This document shows, one piece after another, positions 9,001 through 19,265 of a stretch of 64,000 nt of DNA. The notes beneath the pieces are model-generated. The model did not search any database. It was not told the origin of the DNA and saw only the letters and a list, made by a program, of their open reading frames with translations. The DNA is from Clostridia bacterium. GTDB lineage: Bacteria > Bacillota > Clostridia > Oscillospirales > CAG-272. The position numbers and the translations under genes are program-made. Each line of letters opens with the position of its first letter. Position 1 is the first letter of the stretch. The stretch lies in assembly GCA_017461385.1 (NCBI GenBank), contig JAFTXZ010000008.1, positions 1-64,000 of the forward strand, given 5' to 3'.

Positions 9001-9417
9001 GGCGTTGAAAACAATAGTGCTACAGGCTATTGGGCTGACTGTCGTTGGGCAAGCAATACTACACTTTGGTTCCCTTACTTAATGAAATATTCACCTGATT
9101 TTCAAGAAAAGGTGAGACAGATTATCATCGATTATGAAGATGAAATGCGATTAATGTACGAGGACAAGGTGATTAGTAAGCGTGAGGTTATCGAGAATAA
9201 AATTGATATACATCACGAAAATGAACAATTTATAAATGCTCGTATTAGAAATTACCAAAAATTCAATATTGCTAAATCTCACACCTCTATGTCGAACCTG
9301 AAATCTAGCTACTCAGATGCTATTGACTACATGAGAGGTTGGCTAAAGGAGCGTCATGCATGGATGTATGAAGCTTATACAGGCAACGAGCTTCCACCAG
9401 CAAAGACTGGAAAATAA
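6004..9417 (+). CDS. Secreted BspA-like LRR protein with Cys/His repeats and CotH kinase domain
   Basis: This 1137-residue exported protein starts at the ATG after AAAGGAG; the longer ORF would overlap the promoter. Residues 1-30 form a signal peptide or anchor. Residues about 75-385 are BspA/LRR_5 leucine-rich repeats of the form F..C..L..I.LP..V..I...AF. Residues about 410-640 hold six Cys/His units with CxxC pairs. Residues about 690-1115 match the CotH family: GTMKMRGNSTADEDKNPY near 755, NGRYDGLYMLT, and the metal/catalytic GPVWDFDLGLGN at 960-971. CotH proteins are atypical protein kinases known from spore coats; this copy is fused to surface-adhesin domains, so an extracellular target is inferred. 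Confidence 0.88.
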   Translation: MRKHIGKIAISFAICIVIIASVLCFTIFSEDTSNAPVISWTYEIDTTNKTATITGFNFTGSYTKEFNIPNIITDKGIDYPVTVIKANAFKEKATVFGKLTLPENLTTIGENAFKGTQIFGEIIIPQNVTTIGNSAFENCKGITSVVLPAGLKNISSYTFKNCSALKTVNTENVESFRKECFSGCYALYNMSISSNAKTIEDKAFYDCRSLDQTYDISSVTSLGKEVFFNCERLEGFIMPDKGFDLKFFSGCTGIKSFEIKESDTAEYITKDGVIFDKATNGTVLLLYPTNKDGDTYSIPSTVTEIANGAFAYSKNLEHVIIPESVSKISPEAFKYSSIKSAYIPDSVSSLSVDIFMGCADLEWVVLGKNVAAVGVDCFKGTNSNLVVIAKNPSVSKPDGVGKFYSLSDYQCIDHYYGFADKDATCTESGYKKCIVCDRITYIRELGHSGAIIEKSTLSCTTDEYYVVSCSRCGEKDKTVTKYASGHTPITNTIAPSETRSGYVINKCITCHETYVDNFSNYVGKEPCKTHINIDTIEISVASCVTNGLTIYYCTDCGSYIRETTVPKSECHFEVTFEAISSCTVNGQIIEKCTNEGCNATKTTTLPLKEHSHTWYTISEKKGYEYSTCSVCGIFESRKVDYSALTTLISKVSHFYEKYYSPETIAIIRPIIESQNLNLTQEAVDYNAQVLRSALANISFNVTDVPVVFIEYGNLNPDSAPSKEYEAAKIYIASLDKNGNPQVDAIEYNGTMKMRGNSTADEDKNPYNIKFTSKVDLFGMGAGKKYCLLANLFDQTLLRNAMAIEFSQAIDIQFAPKYQFVEVYYNGRYDGLYMLTTPMDIGEDRIDIDEDKDIVLEVERDNGDHRKVMKDDEVYIKSSLWNINSLVEGSSDLSGEAYSNLYSSFNMIDFAIKSGDWNLIQQYVDIESMSRYYVIHEYLKEADMCYDSTRFYIKDGKLYGGPVWDFDLGLGNISINSGQAGDDNSHDACNNEGKWAAINMGVENNSATGYWADCRWASNTTLWFPYLMKYSPDFQEKVRQIIIDYEDEMRLMYEDKVISKREVIENKIDIHHENEQFINARIRNYQKFNIAKSHTSMSNLKSSYSDAIDYMRGWLKERHAWMYEAYTGNELPPAKTGK

Positions 9418-9426
9418 AACAATTAA

Positions 9427-9456
9427 ACGGTGTTCTCTACTGAACACCGTTTTTTC
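9427..9456 (+). terminator. Terminator of the LRR/CotH gene
   Basis: Stem ACGGTGTTC/GAACACCGT, 6-nt loop, then T-run. Confidence 0.8.
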
Positions 9457-9467
9457 ATGTTATTAGT

Positions 9468-9497
9468 AAAAAAAGAAGGCAAAAAGCCTTCTTTTTT
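9468..9497 (-). terminator. Terminator of rpoBC
   Basis: Stem GAAGGC/GCCTTC flanked by A- and T-runs; on minus it directly follows the rpoC stop. Confidence 0.8.
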
Positions 9498-9498
9498 G

Positions 9499-12400
9499 TT
9501 ATTCAACATCCTCATCAGATGAAGCGTCTACCTTTTTGACACCAACCTTGTTATATGCACTAAGTCCAGTACCGGCAGGAATGAGCTTACCAATAATAAC
9601 GTTTTCCTTAAGTCCAAGGAGATGGTCAACCTTACCACGAATTGCAGCCTCTGTAAGAGCCTTTGTTGTCTCCTGGAAGGATGCAGCGGACAAGAATGAT
9701 TCAGTTGAAGATGCAGCCTTAGTAATACCAAGTAGTATTGGTGAGCAGGTTGCAAGACGAAGATCAATTTCACCTGCATCAATTCTAGCTTGAATTCTCT
9801 CGTTTTCCTCAAGGAATTCAGCAACATCCATTGATACACCCTCGATAAGATCTGTATCTCCAGAATCCTCAACCTTAACACGTCTTGTCATTTGACGTGT
9901 AATTACCTCAACGTGCTTATCGTCAACCTCAACGTTTTGTGAACGGTAAACCTTTTGAACCTCACGAACGATATAGTCATAAACAGCTTCGATACCACTG
10001 ATTTTAAGAATATCAGCAGGAGCCATATAGCCTTCTGTTAGTGGCTGACCCTTTGTTACATGGTCGCCATCTTGGATAACCATATTAGTTCCAAATGGTA
10101 CGTCATAGCTGAATGTTGCACCTGTTTCCTCATCGGTAACAGTAATCTTATTAATTCTGCCCTCAAGAGTGATAATCGCTGTACCAGTTGCTTCACAAGC
10201 AATTGCTGGCTTCTTTGGACGTCTTGCTTCAAATAGCTCTTCAACTCTTGGAAGACCCTGAGTAATGTTAGCAGAAGCGACACCACCAGTATGGAACGTT
10301 CTCATTGTAAGCTGTGTACCAGGCTCACCAATTGACTGAGCAGCAATAACACCGACTGCCTCACCAACGTTAACCTGCTTGGAGCTTGCAAGGTCCATAC
10401 CATAACAATGAGCACATACGCCACGCTTTGTCTTACAACGAAGCACTGAACGAACCTTAACCTCTTTTATTCCTGCAGAAACAATTTTATCAACATCCTT
10501 AAGGAGAATCATTTCGTTTTCCTTAACGATAACCTCACCAGTTGCAGGATTTACAATATCCTCAACAGTATATCTACCAAGAATTCTATCCTTAATAGAC
10601 TCAACGATTTCGCCACCATCAACAATGTCACTCATTACCATGTAGTCACGAGTTCCACAGTCTTCCTCACGAATAATTACTTCGTGAGATACGTCAACAA
10701 GTCTTCTTGTCAAGTATCCTGAGTCAGCAGTCTTAAGCGCTGTATCGGAAAGTGACTTACGAGCTGAACGTGCTGCAATAAAGTATTCAAGAATTGTCAA
10801 GCCCTCACGGAAGTTAGACTTAATTGGAATTTCCATTGTTTTACCAGTAGCGGTAAACATAAGTCCACGCATACCTGCAAGCTGACGCATCTGAGTCATA
10901 CTACCACGGGCACCAGAGTCAGACATCATCTTGATTGGGTTGTACTTGTTAAAGCTCTTTTGGATTTCACTAACTACGTCATTTGTAGCCTTGTTCCAAA
11001 TATCAATTACGCAGTTGTATCTTTCCTCGTCTGAAAGCTCACCATCGTTATAGTGTGCAAAGATTTCATCAACCTGAGCCTCAGCATTCTTAACGATTTC
11101 ATACTTCAAATCTGGAATTGTCATATCTGCAACTGAAATTGACAAAGAAGCCTTTGTAGAATACTTATAACCCATTTCTTTAATGTGGTCAAGCACCTCT
11201 GCAGCCTTTGTAAAGCCGTGAATTTTAATAGTTCTGTCAACAATCTGTGATAGTTGCTTGCTTCCAGCTACAAAGTCAATTTCAAGCCCAAATGGGTCTT
11301 TTTCTCTATCTACATAGCCAAGATCCTGTGGGATATATTCATTGAAAATTAGCTTACCAAGTGTAGCATCGATTATTTTAGACTTTTTCTCGCCGTTTAT
11401 AACCTTTTCAACTCTAACCTTAATTGGTGCATGAATTTCAAGGTCCTTATTAGCGTAAGCCATCATTGCTTCGTCAAAGTTACGATAAACGCTACCAGCG
11501 CCCTTCTCGCCCTCTTTGTCAAGTGTCAAATAATATGAGCCAAGAACCATGTCCTGAGATGGTACTGCGATAGCCTTACCATCAACTGGCTTTAGTAGGT
11601 TGTTGGCAGAAAGCATAAGGAATCTTGCCTCTGCTTGTGCTTCATTTGACAAAGGAACGTGTACTGGCATTTGGTCGCCGTCGAAGTCAGCGTTAAACGC
11701 CTTACATACGAGTGGGTGAAGTCTAATTGCTCTACCCTCAACTAGTACAGGCTCAAATGCTTGAATTGAAAGACGGTGAAGTGTTGGAGCACGGTTCAAT
11801 AGAACTGGATGCTCTTTAATAACGTTTTCAAGTGCGTCCCAAACCTCGTCTACTGCCTTTTCAACGTTTCTCTTAGCTTCCTTAATATTGAGTGCCTTGC
11901 CTGTTTCTACAAGACGCTTAATTACGAATGGCTTGAATAGCTCAAGTGCCATTTCCTTTGGAAGACCACATTGATAAATCTTTAGATTTGGACCTACAAC
12001 GATAACGGAACGACCAGAATAGTCAACACGCTTACCGAGAAGGTTTTGTCTAAAGCGTCCCTGCTTACCTCTAAGCATCTCGGAAAGAGACTTAAGAGGT
12101 CTAGAGCTTGCACCAGTAATCGGCTTGCCTCTCTTACCATTATCAATCAATGCGTCAACTGCTTCTTGAAGCATTCTCTTTTCATTTCTTGTAATGATTG
12201 CAGGTGAGTCAATCTCAATATATTTCTTTAGACGATTATTTCTGTTAATTACTCTTCGATAAAGCTCGTTTAAGTCAGAAGCTGCGTATCTACCACCATC
12301 AAGCTGTACCATTGGTCTGATATCAGGTGGAAGAACAGGAAGAACATCAAGAATCATCCACTCTGGCTTATTACCAGACTTTCTGAACGCCTCAACGATT

Positions 12401-13026
12401 TCAAGTCTCTTTATAATACGTACCTTCTTTTGACCAGAGGATTTCAAAAGCTCCTCCTTAAGCTCCTTAGAAAGTGCCTCTACATCAATTTCTTGTAGAA
12501 GCTTCTTAATAGCCTCTGCGCCCATTTCAGCAACGAATCTATCGCCATATTTTTCATAATATGTGTAGTATTCGCTTTCGCCAAGAAGCTGTCCCTTTAC
12601 AAGTGGTGTTTCACCTGGGTCAACAACGATTCTCTTTGAGAAATAAAGAACGCTATCAAGTGCCTTTGGTGAAAGCTCAAGCATAAGACCCATTCTAGAT
12701 GGTATAGCCTTGAAGTACCAAATATGTGATACAGGGCAAGCAAGCTGAATGTGTCCCATTCTCTCACGGCGCACCTTCTTTGTGGTAACCTCAACTCCAC
12801 ACTTTTCGCATCTATGTCCCTTATGACGTGAACGCTTGTATCTTCCGCAAGAGCACTCCCAGTCCTTAGTTGGACCAAAGATTTTCTCGCAGAAAAGTCC
12901 ATCCTTTTCCGGTTTTTGAGTACGGTAGTTGATGGTCTCAGGCTTTGTTACCTCGCCTGAGGACCAACTAAGGATTTTTTCCGGAGACGCAAGACCTATT
13001 TTTATAGAATCAAATGTATGTTCCAT
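9499..13026 (-). CDS. rpoC: RNA polymerase β' subunit
   Basis: β' (1175 residues from this start) forms the active centre of RNA polymerase with β. Seen: N-terminal zinc site [20 protein letters not shown] (about 58-77), the catalytic NADFDGDQ (about 444-451) that holds Mg, the trigger-loop region, and a second zinc site [11 protein letters not shown] (about 866-876). I prefer the ATG at 13026, since AAGGA lies 8 nt before it; the ATG at 13032 has only 2 nt of spacing. It follows rpoB by 36 nt. No rpsL, rpsG or fusA follow, unlike most Firmicutes. Confidence 0.97.
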   Translation of the reverse strand: MEHTFDSIKIGLASPEKILSWSSGEVTKPETINYRTQKPEKDGLFCEKIFGPTKDWECSCGRYKRSRHKGHRCEKCGVEVTTKKVRRERMGHIQLACPVSHIWYFKAIPSRMGLMLELSPKALDSVLYFSKRIVVDPGETPLVKGQLLGESEYYTYYEKYGDRFVAEMGAEAIKKLLQEIDVEALSKELKEELLKSSGQKKVRIIKRLEIVEAFRKSGNKPEWMILDVLPVLPPDIRPMVQLDGGRYAASDLNELYRRVINRNNRLKKYIEIDSPAIITRNEKRMLQEAVDALIDNGKRGKPITGASSRPLKSLSEMLRGKQGRFRQNLLGKRVDYSGRSVIVVGPNLKIYQCGLPKEMALELFKPFVIKRLVETGKALNIKEAKRNVEKAVDEVWDALENVIKEHPVLLNRAPTLHRLSIQAFEPVLVEGRAIRLHPLVCKAFNADFDGDQMPVHVPLSNEAQAEARFLMLSANNLLKPVDGKAIAVPSQDMVLGSYYLTLDKEGEKGAGSVYRNFDEAMMAYANKDLEIHAPIKVRVEKVINGEKKSKIIDATLGKLIFNEYIPQDLGYVDREKDPFGLEIDFVAGSKQLSQIVDRTIKIHGFTKAAEVLDHIKEMGYKYSTKASLSISVADMTIPDLKYEIVKNAEAQVDEIFAHYNDGELSDEERYNCVIDIWNKATNDVVSEIQKSFNKYNPIKMMSDSGARGSMTQMRQLAGMRGLMFTATGKTMEIPIKSNFREGLTILEYFIAARSARKSLSDTALKTADSGYLTRRLVDVSHEVIIREEDCGTRDYMVMSDIVDGGEIVESIKDRILGRYTVEDIVNPATGEVIVKENEMILLKDVDKIVSAGIKEVKVRSVLRCKTKRGVCAHCYGMDLASSKQVNVGEAVGVIAAQSIGEPGTQLTMRTFHTGGVASANITQGLPRVEELFEARRPKKPAIACEATGTAIITLEGRINKITVTDEETGATFSYDVPFGTNMVIQDGDHVTKGQPLTEGYMAPADILKISGIEAVYDYIVREVQKVYRSQNVEVDDKHVEVITRQMTRRVKVEDSGDTDLIEGVSMDVAEFLEENERIQARIDAGEIDLRLATCSPILLGITKAASSTESFLSAASFQETTKALTEAAIRGKVDHLLGLKENVIIGKLIPAGTGLSAYNKVGVKKVDASSDEDVE

Positions 13027-13062
13027 CAGCATTTTCCTTCTTTTAGTATTTTTAAGTTAATT

Positions 13063-16000
13063 TTAGTCATCGAAGTCATCAAAATCTTGATTTTCCGAAT
13101 AAGCATCGCTATCGTCGATGTCGTCGAGATCATCAATGAATTCATCTTCATCATAGTCATCGTAATCCTCATCGCCGTAATCCTCATCACCATCATCTAT
13201 GTCAGCTGGCAATGGTCGTATTGGCTTAGCAGGAACAATTTCCTCTTCACAAAGATTTGATAACTCAATTTCCTTACCCTCTTTATCATATACGGTAATA
13301 TCAAGTGCAAGGGCTTGTAGCTCCTTAACAAGAACCTTAAATGATTCAGGTACACCTGGAGTTGGAATATTTTGTCCCTTAACGATTGCCTCATAAGCCT
13401 TTGTTCTACCGAGAATATCGTCACTCTTAACGGTCAAGATTTCTTGAAGTGTGTATGCAGCACCATAAGCCTCAAGTGCCCAAACTTCCATTTCACCAAA
13501 ACGCTGACCACCAAACTGAGCCTTACCTCCAAGTGGTTGCTGAGTAACAAGTGAATATTTACCGATTGAACGCGCGTGAATCTTATCATCAACAAGGTGG
13601 TGAAGCTTCAAGTAGTACATAATACCTACTGTTACAGGGTTGTCAAATGCTTCGCCTGTACGTCCATCATAAAGAATCTGCTTACCATCACAAACCTTTA
13701 GCTTACCTTCCTCTAGAAGCTTCTTAAGAGCCTCAGGATTGTTTCTTGTTTCCTTGTCAAGCTTTTGTATATCCTTCTTACCGTCTTCTCTAATTACCTC
13801 TTCGAAGAGCTCCTTACCATCTGTATTTTCATTTGGCAATACATCTCTCCAAAGTCCTGCCATCTTTAAGCATTCGAAAATGTCCTTTTCCTTAGCACCA
13901 TCAAATACTGGTGTCATAATCTTCCAACCGAGCTTCTTTGCCGCGATTCCAAGATGCACCTCAAGTACCTGACCGATGTTCATACGAGAAGGAACGCCGA
14001 GTGGGTTAAGAACGATGTCAAGTGGTGTACCATCTGCCAAGAAAGGCATATCCTCTGGTGGGAGAATTCTTGATACAACACCCTTATTTCCGTGACGACC
14101 AGCCATCTTGTCACCTACAGAGATTTTTCTCTTTTGTGCTACATAAACCTTTACAAGCTTATGAACACCAGGTGCAAGCTCATCGCCGTTTTCACGTGAG
14201 AATACCTTTACGTCAACAACAATACCATTGTCGCCGTTCTTTACACGCAAGGATGTATCTCTTACATCTCTTGCTCTATCTGAGAATATTGCACGAAGCA
14301 ATCTATCCTCTGGAGTTAATTCTGTTTCACCCTTTGGTGTAACCTTACCAACAAGAATATCAGATGCCTTAACCTCAGTACCAATTCTTACGATACCGTT
14401 TTCATCAAGGTTCTTTAGGGCATCCTCACCAACATTGTGGATATCACGAGTAATCTCCTCTGGACCGAGCTTTGTATCTCTTGCTTCAATTGTTCTTTCT
14501 TCAATATGGATAGAGGTATAAACGTCGTTTCTAACAAGATTTTCGTTAAGAAGAACAGCGTCCTCATAGTTGTAGCCTTCCCAGGTCATAAAGCCGATAA
14601 GAGCATTCTTACCTAGTGAAATTTCTCCATTTGAGGTTGCAGGACCATCTGCAATAACCTGTCCTGCCTCAACTCTTTCACCAACAACAACGATTGGTGC
14701 TTGGTTGATACAGGTTTCCTGGTTTGAACGCTTGAATTTTACAAGCTCATACTTGTCCTTAAGTCCTCTATCATTCTTGATAATGATGTTAAGAGCATCA
14801 ACTCTTTCAACAACACCGCCCTCTTTAGCAAGCACAACTACACCTGAGTCAACAGCTGCCTTGTACTCCATACCAGTACCTACAATTGGTGAATCAGTTG
14901 TAAGTAGTGGAACTGCTTGCTTCTGCATGTTTGAACCCATGAGTGCACGAGCATTGTCGTCATTTTCAATAAATGGAATCATAGCTGTAGCTACAGATAC
15001 AACCATCTTAGGGGAAACGTCCATGTAGCTTACTCTAGATGAATCTGTTTCCAAGATTTCGTTTCTTTCACGAACGATAATCTTGCTCTTAACAAAGCGC
15101 TTGTTTTCATCAAGCTCCTCGTAAGCCTGAGCAATTACGTGTCCATCCTCTTCCTCGGCTGTTAGATACACAACCTCATCTGTTACTACGCCATCAATAA
15201 CCTTACGATAAGGAGCCTTAATAAAGCCATACTTATCAATGATTGCGTATGTTGATAGATAAGAGATAAGACCGATGTTTGGTCCTTCTGGTGTTTCAAC
15301 TGGACACATTCTTCCATAGTGAGTATGGTGAACGTCACGAACCTCAAAGGATGCTCTGTCTCTTGACAAGCCTCCAGGACCTAGCGCTGAAATACGGCGC
15401 TTATGTGTTAGCTCTGCAAGTGGGTTGTTTTGATCCATAAACTGAGAAAGTGGTGATGAACCAAAGAACTCTCTAATTGCAGATGTGATTGGCTTTGTGT
15501 TTACAATTGTCTTTGGAGATAGCTCCTCAACATCTTGTGTGTTCATTCTTTCACGAATGATTTTGTCCATACGGGACATACCGATACGGAGTTGGTTTTG
15601 CAAAAGCTCACCAACGCAACGCAGACGACGATTTCCAAGGTGGTCAATATCATCCTTCTTACCGATGTTGTATTCCAAGCCTACCAAATAGCCAATAGAC
15701 GCAAGAATATCTTCAGGTGTAATATGCTTTGGACAAAGCTTTTCGGTATTTTGCTTGATTGCCTCGATAATAGCTTCTCTATCACCTGCGCACTCTTCAA
15801 TGATAGCCTTAAGATTTTCAAAGTGAAGTCTTTCAGCTACACCAAAGTCCTCAAGACCATCTCTCCAGCCTTCCCAAAGAAGATACTTAGGATCGATTGT
15901 TCCATTACCAAACACCTTAATTTCAACAGGGTTTCCAGACTCTCTGTCAAGGGTGTTAACATAAACTTCATTTACACAGTTAGCCTCAATAAGCTCGATA

Positions 16001-16965
16001 TCTTCCTTGGTAATAACCTTACCAACCTCACACAAAACCTCGCCTGTTAAATTACTAATAACGGCTCTTGAAAGTGTTAAGCCTAGTATACGCTTTGCGA
16101 TTGATAGCTTTTCGTTAAATTTATAACGACCTACGCTATAAAGGTCATATCTTTTACCATCAAAGAATAGATTATGAATCAATTGCTTTGCACTCTCTGC
16201 AATTGCAGGATCACCTGGGCGAAGTCTCTTGTAAATTCCCTTAAGAGCCTCCTCTTGAATAGAGGTATTAAACTCCTCTGCAAGCTTATCGCTTTCATCC
16301 TTTGCAAGAGTTGGATTCATAAACTTTTCGCCAAACGCATCCTTTATGTCCTCTTCAGTTTCAATTCCGAGGGCACGAATTAGCATTGTAACTGGCATTT
16401 TTCTATTTTTATCTATCTTAACATAGAAAGTATTTGATGAGTCAGTCTCATACTCTAGCCATGCACCACGATATGGAATAATTGTAGCATTGTAAATGTG
16501 CGAACCAACCTTATCAATGGTGTATCCATAGTACATACCTGGAGAACGCATAATTTGAGATACAATAACACGCTCTTTTCCGTGGATAACGAATGTACCG
16601 TTATCTGTCATCAAAGGAAAATCTCCCATGAACACATTGTGTTCCTTCACTTCACCAGTAAGTCTATTTGTAAGACGTACATTTACGTAAAGTGGTGCTG
16701 AGTAGTCAACGCCTCTGATTTTACTTTCTTCTACCGAATACTTTGGTTGATTTACATCGAGTGTATGTGATACAAACTCAACGCAAAGATCACCAGAGTG
16801 ATCCAAAATAGGAGAAACATCGTGCAACACCTCTGTGATTCCCTTTTCCAAAAACCATTGATAGGATTCCTTTTGCACGGCAATTAGATTTGGCATCTCA
16901 CACAACTCATTAATTTTCGAGAAATTCATTCTCGTGGTTTTGCCAAGTTTTTGTTCTTTGACCAT
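13063..16965 (-). CDS. rpoB: RNA polymerase β subunit
   Basis: β (1300 residues) is the second catalytic subunit and the target of rifamycins. Family blocks are clear: the rifampicin region around [63 protein letters not shown], and the C-terminal [19 protein letters not shown]. The last 45 or so residues are an unusual run of Asp/Glu/Tyr, likely disordered. Start ATG has GGAG 7 nt upstream. It is promoted from a strong own promoter rather than from rplJL. Confidence 0.98.
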   Translation of the reverse strand: MVKEQKLGKTTRMNFSKINELCEMPNLIAVQKESYQWFLEKGITEVLHDVSPILDHSGDLCVEFVSHTLDVNQPKYSVEESKIRGVDYSAPLYVNVRLTNRLTGEVKEHNVFMGDFPLMTDNGTFVIHGKERVIVSQIMRSPGMYYGYTIDKVGSHIYNATIIPYRGAWLEYETDSSNTFYVKIDKNRKMPVTMLIRALGIETEEDIKDAFGEKFMNPTLAKDESDKLAEEFNTSIQEEALKGIYKRLRPGDPAIAESAKQLIHNLFFDGKRYDLYSVGRYKFNEKLSIAKRILGLTLSRAVISNLTGEVLCEVGKVITKEDIELIEANCVNEVYVNTLDRESGNPVEIKVFGNGTIDPKYLLWEGWRDGLEDFGVAERLHFENLKAIIEECAGDREAIIEAIKQNTEKLCPKHITPEDILASIGYLVGLEYNIGKKDDIDHLGNRRLRCVGELLQNQLRIGMSRMDKIIRERMNTQDVEELSPKTIVNTKPITSAIREFFGSSPLSQFMDQNNPLAELTHKRRISALGPGGLSRDRASFEVRDVHHTHYGRMCPVETPEGPNIGLISYLSTYAIIDKYGFIKAPYRKVIDGVVTDEVVYLTAEEEDGHVIAQAYEELDENKRFVKSKIIVRERNEILETDSSRVSYMDVSPKMVVSVATAMIPFIENDDNARALMGSNMQKQAVPLLTTDSPIVGTGMEYKAAVDSGVVVLAKEGGVVERVDALNIIIKNDRGLKDKYELVKFKRSNQETCINQAPIVVVGERVEAGQVIADGPATSNGEISLGKNALIGFMTWEGYNYEDAVLLNENLVRNDVYTSIHIEERTIEARDTKLGPEEITRDIHNVGEDALKNLDENGIVRIGTEVKASDILVGKVTPKGETELTPEDRLLRAIFSDRARDVRDTSLRVKNGDNGIVVDVKVFSRENGDELAPGVHKLVKVYVAQKRKISVGDKMAGRHGNKGVVSRILPPEDMPFLADGTPLDIVLNPLGVPSRMNIGQVLEVHLGIAAKKLGWKIMTPVFDGAKEKDIFECLKMAGLWRDVLPNENTDGKELFEEVIREDGKKDIQKLDKETRNNPEALKKLLEEGKLKVCDGKQILYDGRTGEAFDNPVTVGIMYYLKLHHLVDDKIHARSIGKYSLVTQQPLGGKAQFGGQRFGEMEVWALEAYGAAYTLQEILTVKSDDILGRTKAYEAIVKGQNIPTPGVPESFKVLVKELQALALDITVYDKEGKEIELSNLCEEEIVPAKPIRPLPADIDDGDEDYGDEDYDDYDEDEFIDDLDDIDDSDAYSENQDFDDFDD

Positions 16966-17036
16966 TTTTTCACTCCAACTTCTCTTTTATAATATAATAT
17001 AAAAGTATTATTTAGAAAATATTTGTGCGATTACAG

Positions 17037-17065
17037 ATTATATCACCTGTTTTTTTGTTTGTCAA
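17037..17065 (-). promoter_or_regulatory. σA promoter of rpoBC
   Basis: Perfect TTGACA (17060-17065), 17-nt spacer ending TGA, perfect TATAAT (17037-17042) on minus. The leader to rpoB is about 65 nt and AT-rich. The rest of the 427-nt rpoB-rpsT gap (17066-17271) is AT-rich with no gene seen. Confidence 0.8.
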
Positions 17066-17271
17066 TAGGTATTTTGAATTTTTTACCATTTTGTTTTTTT
17101 AGTCAAAATAATTTACAAATAATTCATAAACTTTTTACTTATCATTCAAATGTAAATTTTATATGAATTTTGTAATATTTCTTTTCCTGCACTATCAATC
17201 AACACTGTAATTACGTTCAGATTTCCACAAATTATTTACAAAAAATAATTTTCACTTTTTTCAAAAAGCTA

Positions 17272-17300
17272 TTGATTTTTCAAAAATAGTGTGTTAATAT
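17272..17300 (+). promoter_or_regulatory. σA promoter of rpsT
   Basis: TTGATT (17272-17277), 17-nt spacer ending TGT, TAATAT (17295-17300). It leaves a leader of about 85 nt (17307-17392) richer in G+C than its surroundings, with short inverted repeats, possibly used for S20 autocontrol. Confidence 0.6.
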
Positions 17301-17392
17301 ATATAACTGTACGAACAGGCTATATCTGTGGCACCCTCTCAGGCAACGGATAGTGCATCTGTCGGATTATAATATTAAAGGAGGACACACAA

Positions 17393-17656
17393 GTGCCTAA
17401 TATCAAATCTGCTAAGAAGCGTGTTAAGGTTATTGAAACAAAAACACTTCGTAACAAGATGCTCAAATCTCAGTTGAACACAGCTGTTAAAAAGTTTAAG
17501 GCTGCTGTAGAAAGCGGAGACAAGGAAGCTGCTCAAGTTGCTTATGTAGCTGCTGTAAAGAGAGTTGACAAGGCTGTTAGCCAAGGTATTCTTCACAAGA
17601 ATAACGCAGCTCACAAGAAGAGTCAGTTCACACTTATGTATAACAAGATGGCGTAA
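17393..17656 (+). CDS. rpsT: 30S ribosomal protein S20
   Basis: S20 (87 residues) binds 16S rRNA helix 44 and the 5' domain. The N-terminal PNIKSAKKRVKVIETKTLRNKMLKS and basic, fully helical composition with Ala-rich C-half are diagnostic. It starts with GTG, fixed by AAAGGAGG 8 nt upstream. Non-AUG rpsT starts are known in E. coli (UUG), where the weak start takes part in autoregulation; the same may hold here. It is monocistronic, divergent from rpoBC. Confidence 0.96.
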   Translation: MPNIKSAKKRVKVIETKTLRNKMLKSQLNTAVKKFKAAVESGDKEAAQVAYVAAVKRVDKAVSQGILHKNNAAHKKSQFTLMYNKMA

Positions 17657-17666
17657 AGCCGACAAG

Positions 17667-17696
17667 GAACTCTGTTAACCCACAGAGTTCTTTTTT
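17667..17696 (+). terminator. Terminator of rpsT
   Basis: Stem GAACTCTG/CAGAGTTC, 8-nt loop, then TTTTTT. Confidence 0.85.
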
Positions 17697-17712
17697 ATAT
17701 CACTATTCTCTA

Positions 17713-17741
17713 TTGACTTTTCTTATTTTTTAAGGTAAAAT
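17713..17741 (+). promoter_or_regulatory. σA promoter of the small PH-like gene
   Basis: TTGACT (17713-17718), 17-nt spacer, TAAAAT (17736-17741). Confidence 0.6.
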
Positions 17742-17774
17742 TGTAATATACTTTTTGAAAAGGAGCTTTTGTTT

Positions 17775-18023
17775 ATGAACGAGCCAATCTATACATCTAC
17801 ATCCAGAAAGGATTATATAGTTTATCCCAACAGAGTCGTTTTAGGTAACGTTATCATTCCACGCTCAGCCATTCACAAGCTTGTTTGGGTAGAACCCGAC
17901 AAATGCTTTGCCGGTATGCTCCAAATTTTCATAGGGTCTTATCCTACGTCTATCCAAGTACTTCACGAACAAAAGCAGGATTTTGAGGATTTCAAAAAAG
18001 CAATCGAACAAATACTACTATAA
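17775..18023 (+). CDS. Small conserved-looking protein, possibly PH-like (DUF4429 type)
   Basis: This 82-residue cytosolic protein has an ATG with AAAAGGAG upstream, its own promoter and its own terminator, so it is very likely expressed. The pattern (short β-strands with IIPRSAIHKLVWVEP, then FIGSYPTSIQVL, and a C-terminal helix DFEDFKKAIEQIL) resembles single bacterial PH-like/DUF4429 domains. No catalytic residues can be seen, and function is unknown. The assignment rests on fold-like pattern only. Confidence 0.6.
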   Translation: MNEPIYTSTSRKDYIVYPNRVVLGNVIIPRSAIHKLVWVEPDKCFAGMLQIFIGSYPTSIQVLHEQKQDFEDFKKAIEQILL

Positions 18024-18028
18024 CCAAA

Positions 18029-18052
18029 AAAGAGACCCAAAGGTCTCTTTTA
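18029..18052 (+). terminator. Terminator of the small PH-like gene
   Basis: Stem AAAGAGACC/GGTCTCTTT with a 4-nt loop and T-run. Confidence 0.8.
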
Positions 18053-18058
18053 ATTATT

Positions 18059-18085
18059 AAAAAGGAGCCAATTGGCTCCTTTTTT
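18059..18085 (-). terminator. Terminator of the rpsF-ssb-rpsR operon
   Basis: Stem AAAGGAGCC/GGCTCCTTT with AATT loop, flanked by A- and T-runs, just past the rpsR stop. Confidence 0.8.
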
Positions 18086-18089
18086 ATTA

Positions 18090-18359
18090 TTAGTCATCAA
18101 TGTAAGGCATAAGAGCCATAAAACGTGCACGCTTAATAGCCTTTGTTAACTCACCTTGGTGATGAGCACAGGTACCTGTAATTCTTCTAGGAAGAATCTT
18201 TGCACGCTCAGTAACATACTTTCTCAAACGAGCAGTATCTTTGTAATCTATATGACCAATCTTATCAGCACAGAAAGCACAAACCTTCTTTTTCTTGCGC
18301 ATCATCTGACGAGCAGGACGTGCTGAACCAACTTGTTCCTTTTCAATGTTGTTATCCAT
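18090..18359 (-). CDS. rpsR: 30S ribosomal protein S18
   Basis: S18 (89 residues) pairs with S6 on the small-subunit platform. Typical blocks: [33 protein letters not shown], and the basic end [21 protein letters not shown]. The CxxC near the start, with later Cys and His, fits the zinc-binding (C+) paralog type. It is the last gene of the S6-SSB-S18 operon and is about 55 nt from ssb. Confidence 0.97.
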   Translation of the reverse strand: MDNNIEKEQVGSARPARQMMRKKKKVCAFCADKIGHIDYKDTARLRKYVTERAKILPRRITGTCAHHQGELTKAIKRARFMALMPYIDD

Positions 18360-18414
18360 CGTTTTTACTCCTTATAAATTTTGTTTTTGCTCACAATGAG
18401 CATTATGTCGTTCG

Positions 18415-18837
18415 TTAGAACGGTAAATCATCGTCTCCAGAAATTTCTTCAAACTTTGGTGCAGATGGTGGTGTTTGGAATGCTGGCTCCTCAAAGTTAC
18501 CAGCTACAGGTGCATCTGCCTTAGAGTCTACAAAGAAAGCTTCCTCTGCCACAACCTCTGTAGCATAGCGCTTGTTGTTTTGCTGATCATTCCATGTTCT
18601 TGTCTGAATTGTACCGGAAACACAGATTGAGCTTCCTTTTTTGAAATACTTACAAATTAAATCAGCAGTTTGTCTCCAAGCAACGCAAGTAATAAAGTCT
18701 GCTTGCGCATCCTTACCCTTACGATTTACAGCTATTGTAAAAGATGTAACAGCTACTCCTTGTGGAGTTGTTTTAAGCTCGGGGTCAGCAGTTAATCTAC
18801 CACCCAAAATTACCTTGTTCAAATTCAAGTTTGCCAT
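18415..18837 (-). CDS. ssb: Single-stranded DNA-binding protein
   Basis: SSB (140 residues) coats single-stranded DNA and recruits repair and replication proteins. An OB fold covers residues 1-105 (NKVILGGRLTADPELK, FTIAVNRK, FITCVAWRQTADLICKYFKKGS). A flexible tail follows, ending in the acidic tip DDDLPF, which docks partner proteins. It sits between rpsF and rpsR, the normal place for the primary Firmicutes ssb. Confidence 0.97.
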   Translation of the reverse strand: MANLNLNKVILGGRLTADPELKTTPQGVAVTSFTIAVNRKGKDAQADFITCVAWRQTADLICKYFKKGSSICVSGTIQTRTWNDQQNNKRYATEVVAEEAFFVDSKADAPVAGNFEEPAFQTPPSAPKFEEISGDDDLPF

Positions 18838-18860
18838 TTTGAATTGCCCCTTTCTTTAGC

Positions 18861-19181
18861 TTACGCTTCTTTTTTCGTCTTTTTGTCTTCGATCTTACGG
18901 ATTACGATAAAACGAAGAATGTTTTCGTTAATCTTCATAAGACGCTCAAGCTCGCTTGTGAATGAGCCCTCGCTCTTAAAGTTAACAAGAACATAGTAAC
19001 CCTCGCTCTTGTCATTGATAAGGTATGCAAGCTTACGCTTACCCCACTCATCAACAGACTCGACGGTACCGTTTTCTGCAATTAATGCAGTGAACTTCTC
19101 TACAGTTGCCTTAACATCTTCATCAGAAAGTGTTGCATCAACTACAAACAAAGTTTCATAAGAGTTCATAACCTTTTCCAT
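18861..19181 (-). CDS. rpsF: 30S ribosomal protein S6
   Basis: S6 (106 residues) forms a ferredoxin-like fold and binds S18. Recognised by YETLFVVDATLSDEDV, VDEWGKRKLAYLINDKSEGYYVLVNF and RLMKINENILRFIVIR. The start at 19181 has AAAGGAGGT 7 nt upstream; a second ATG four codons later is less well spaced. First gene of the operon; a leader hairpin with an ACCG element may bind S6:S18. Confidence 0.96.
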   Translation of the reverse strand: MEKVMNSYETLFVVDATLSDEDVKATVEKFTALIAENGTVESVDEWGKRKLAYLINDKSEGYYVLVNFKSEGSFTSELERLMKINENILRFIVIRKIEDKKTKKEA

Positions 19182-19208
19182 CTTTTTTACCTCCTTTGGA
19201 CTTAAACG

Positions 19209-19234
19209 ACCATCAGCTAAATATTTCTGACGGT
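19209..19234 (-). promoter_or_regulatory. Candidate S6:S18-binding leader hairpin
   Basis: On minus, ACCGTCAG pairs with CTGATGGT (8 bp with one G·U) around a 10-nt loop, in the leader just upstream of the rpsF ribosome site. It contains the CCG trinucleotide that is typical of S6:S18 autoregulatory leaders. The match is by position and short motif only. Confidence 0.4.
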
Positions 19235-19265
19235 AGGAGCGAGTATAAAATACCCGTTCTGCGTT

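Noticed and set aside
14022..14342. 106-codon frame on plus inside rpoB
   Set aside because: Shadow of rpoB; His/Gln-rich translation without family features.
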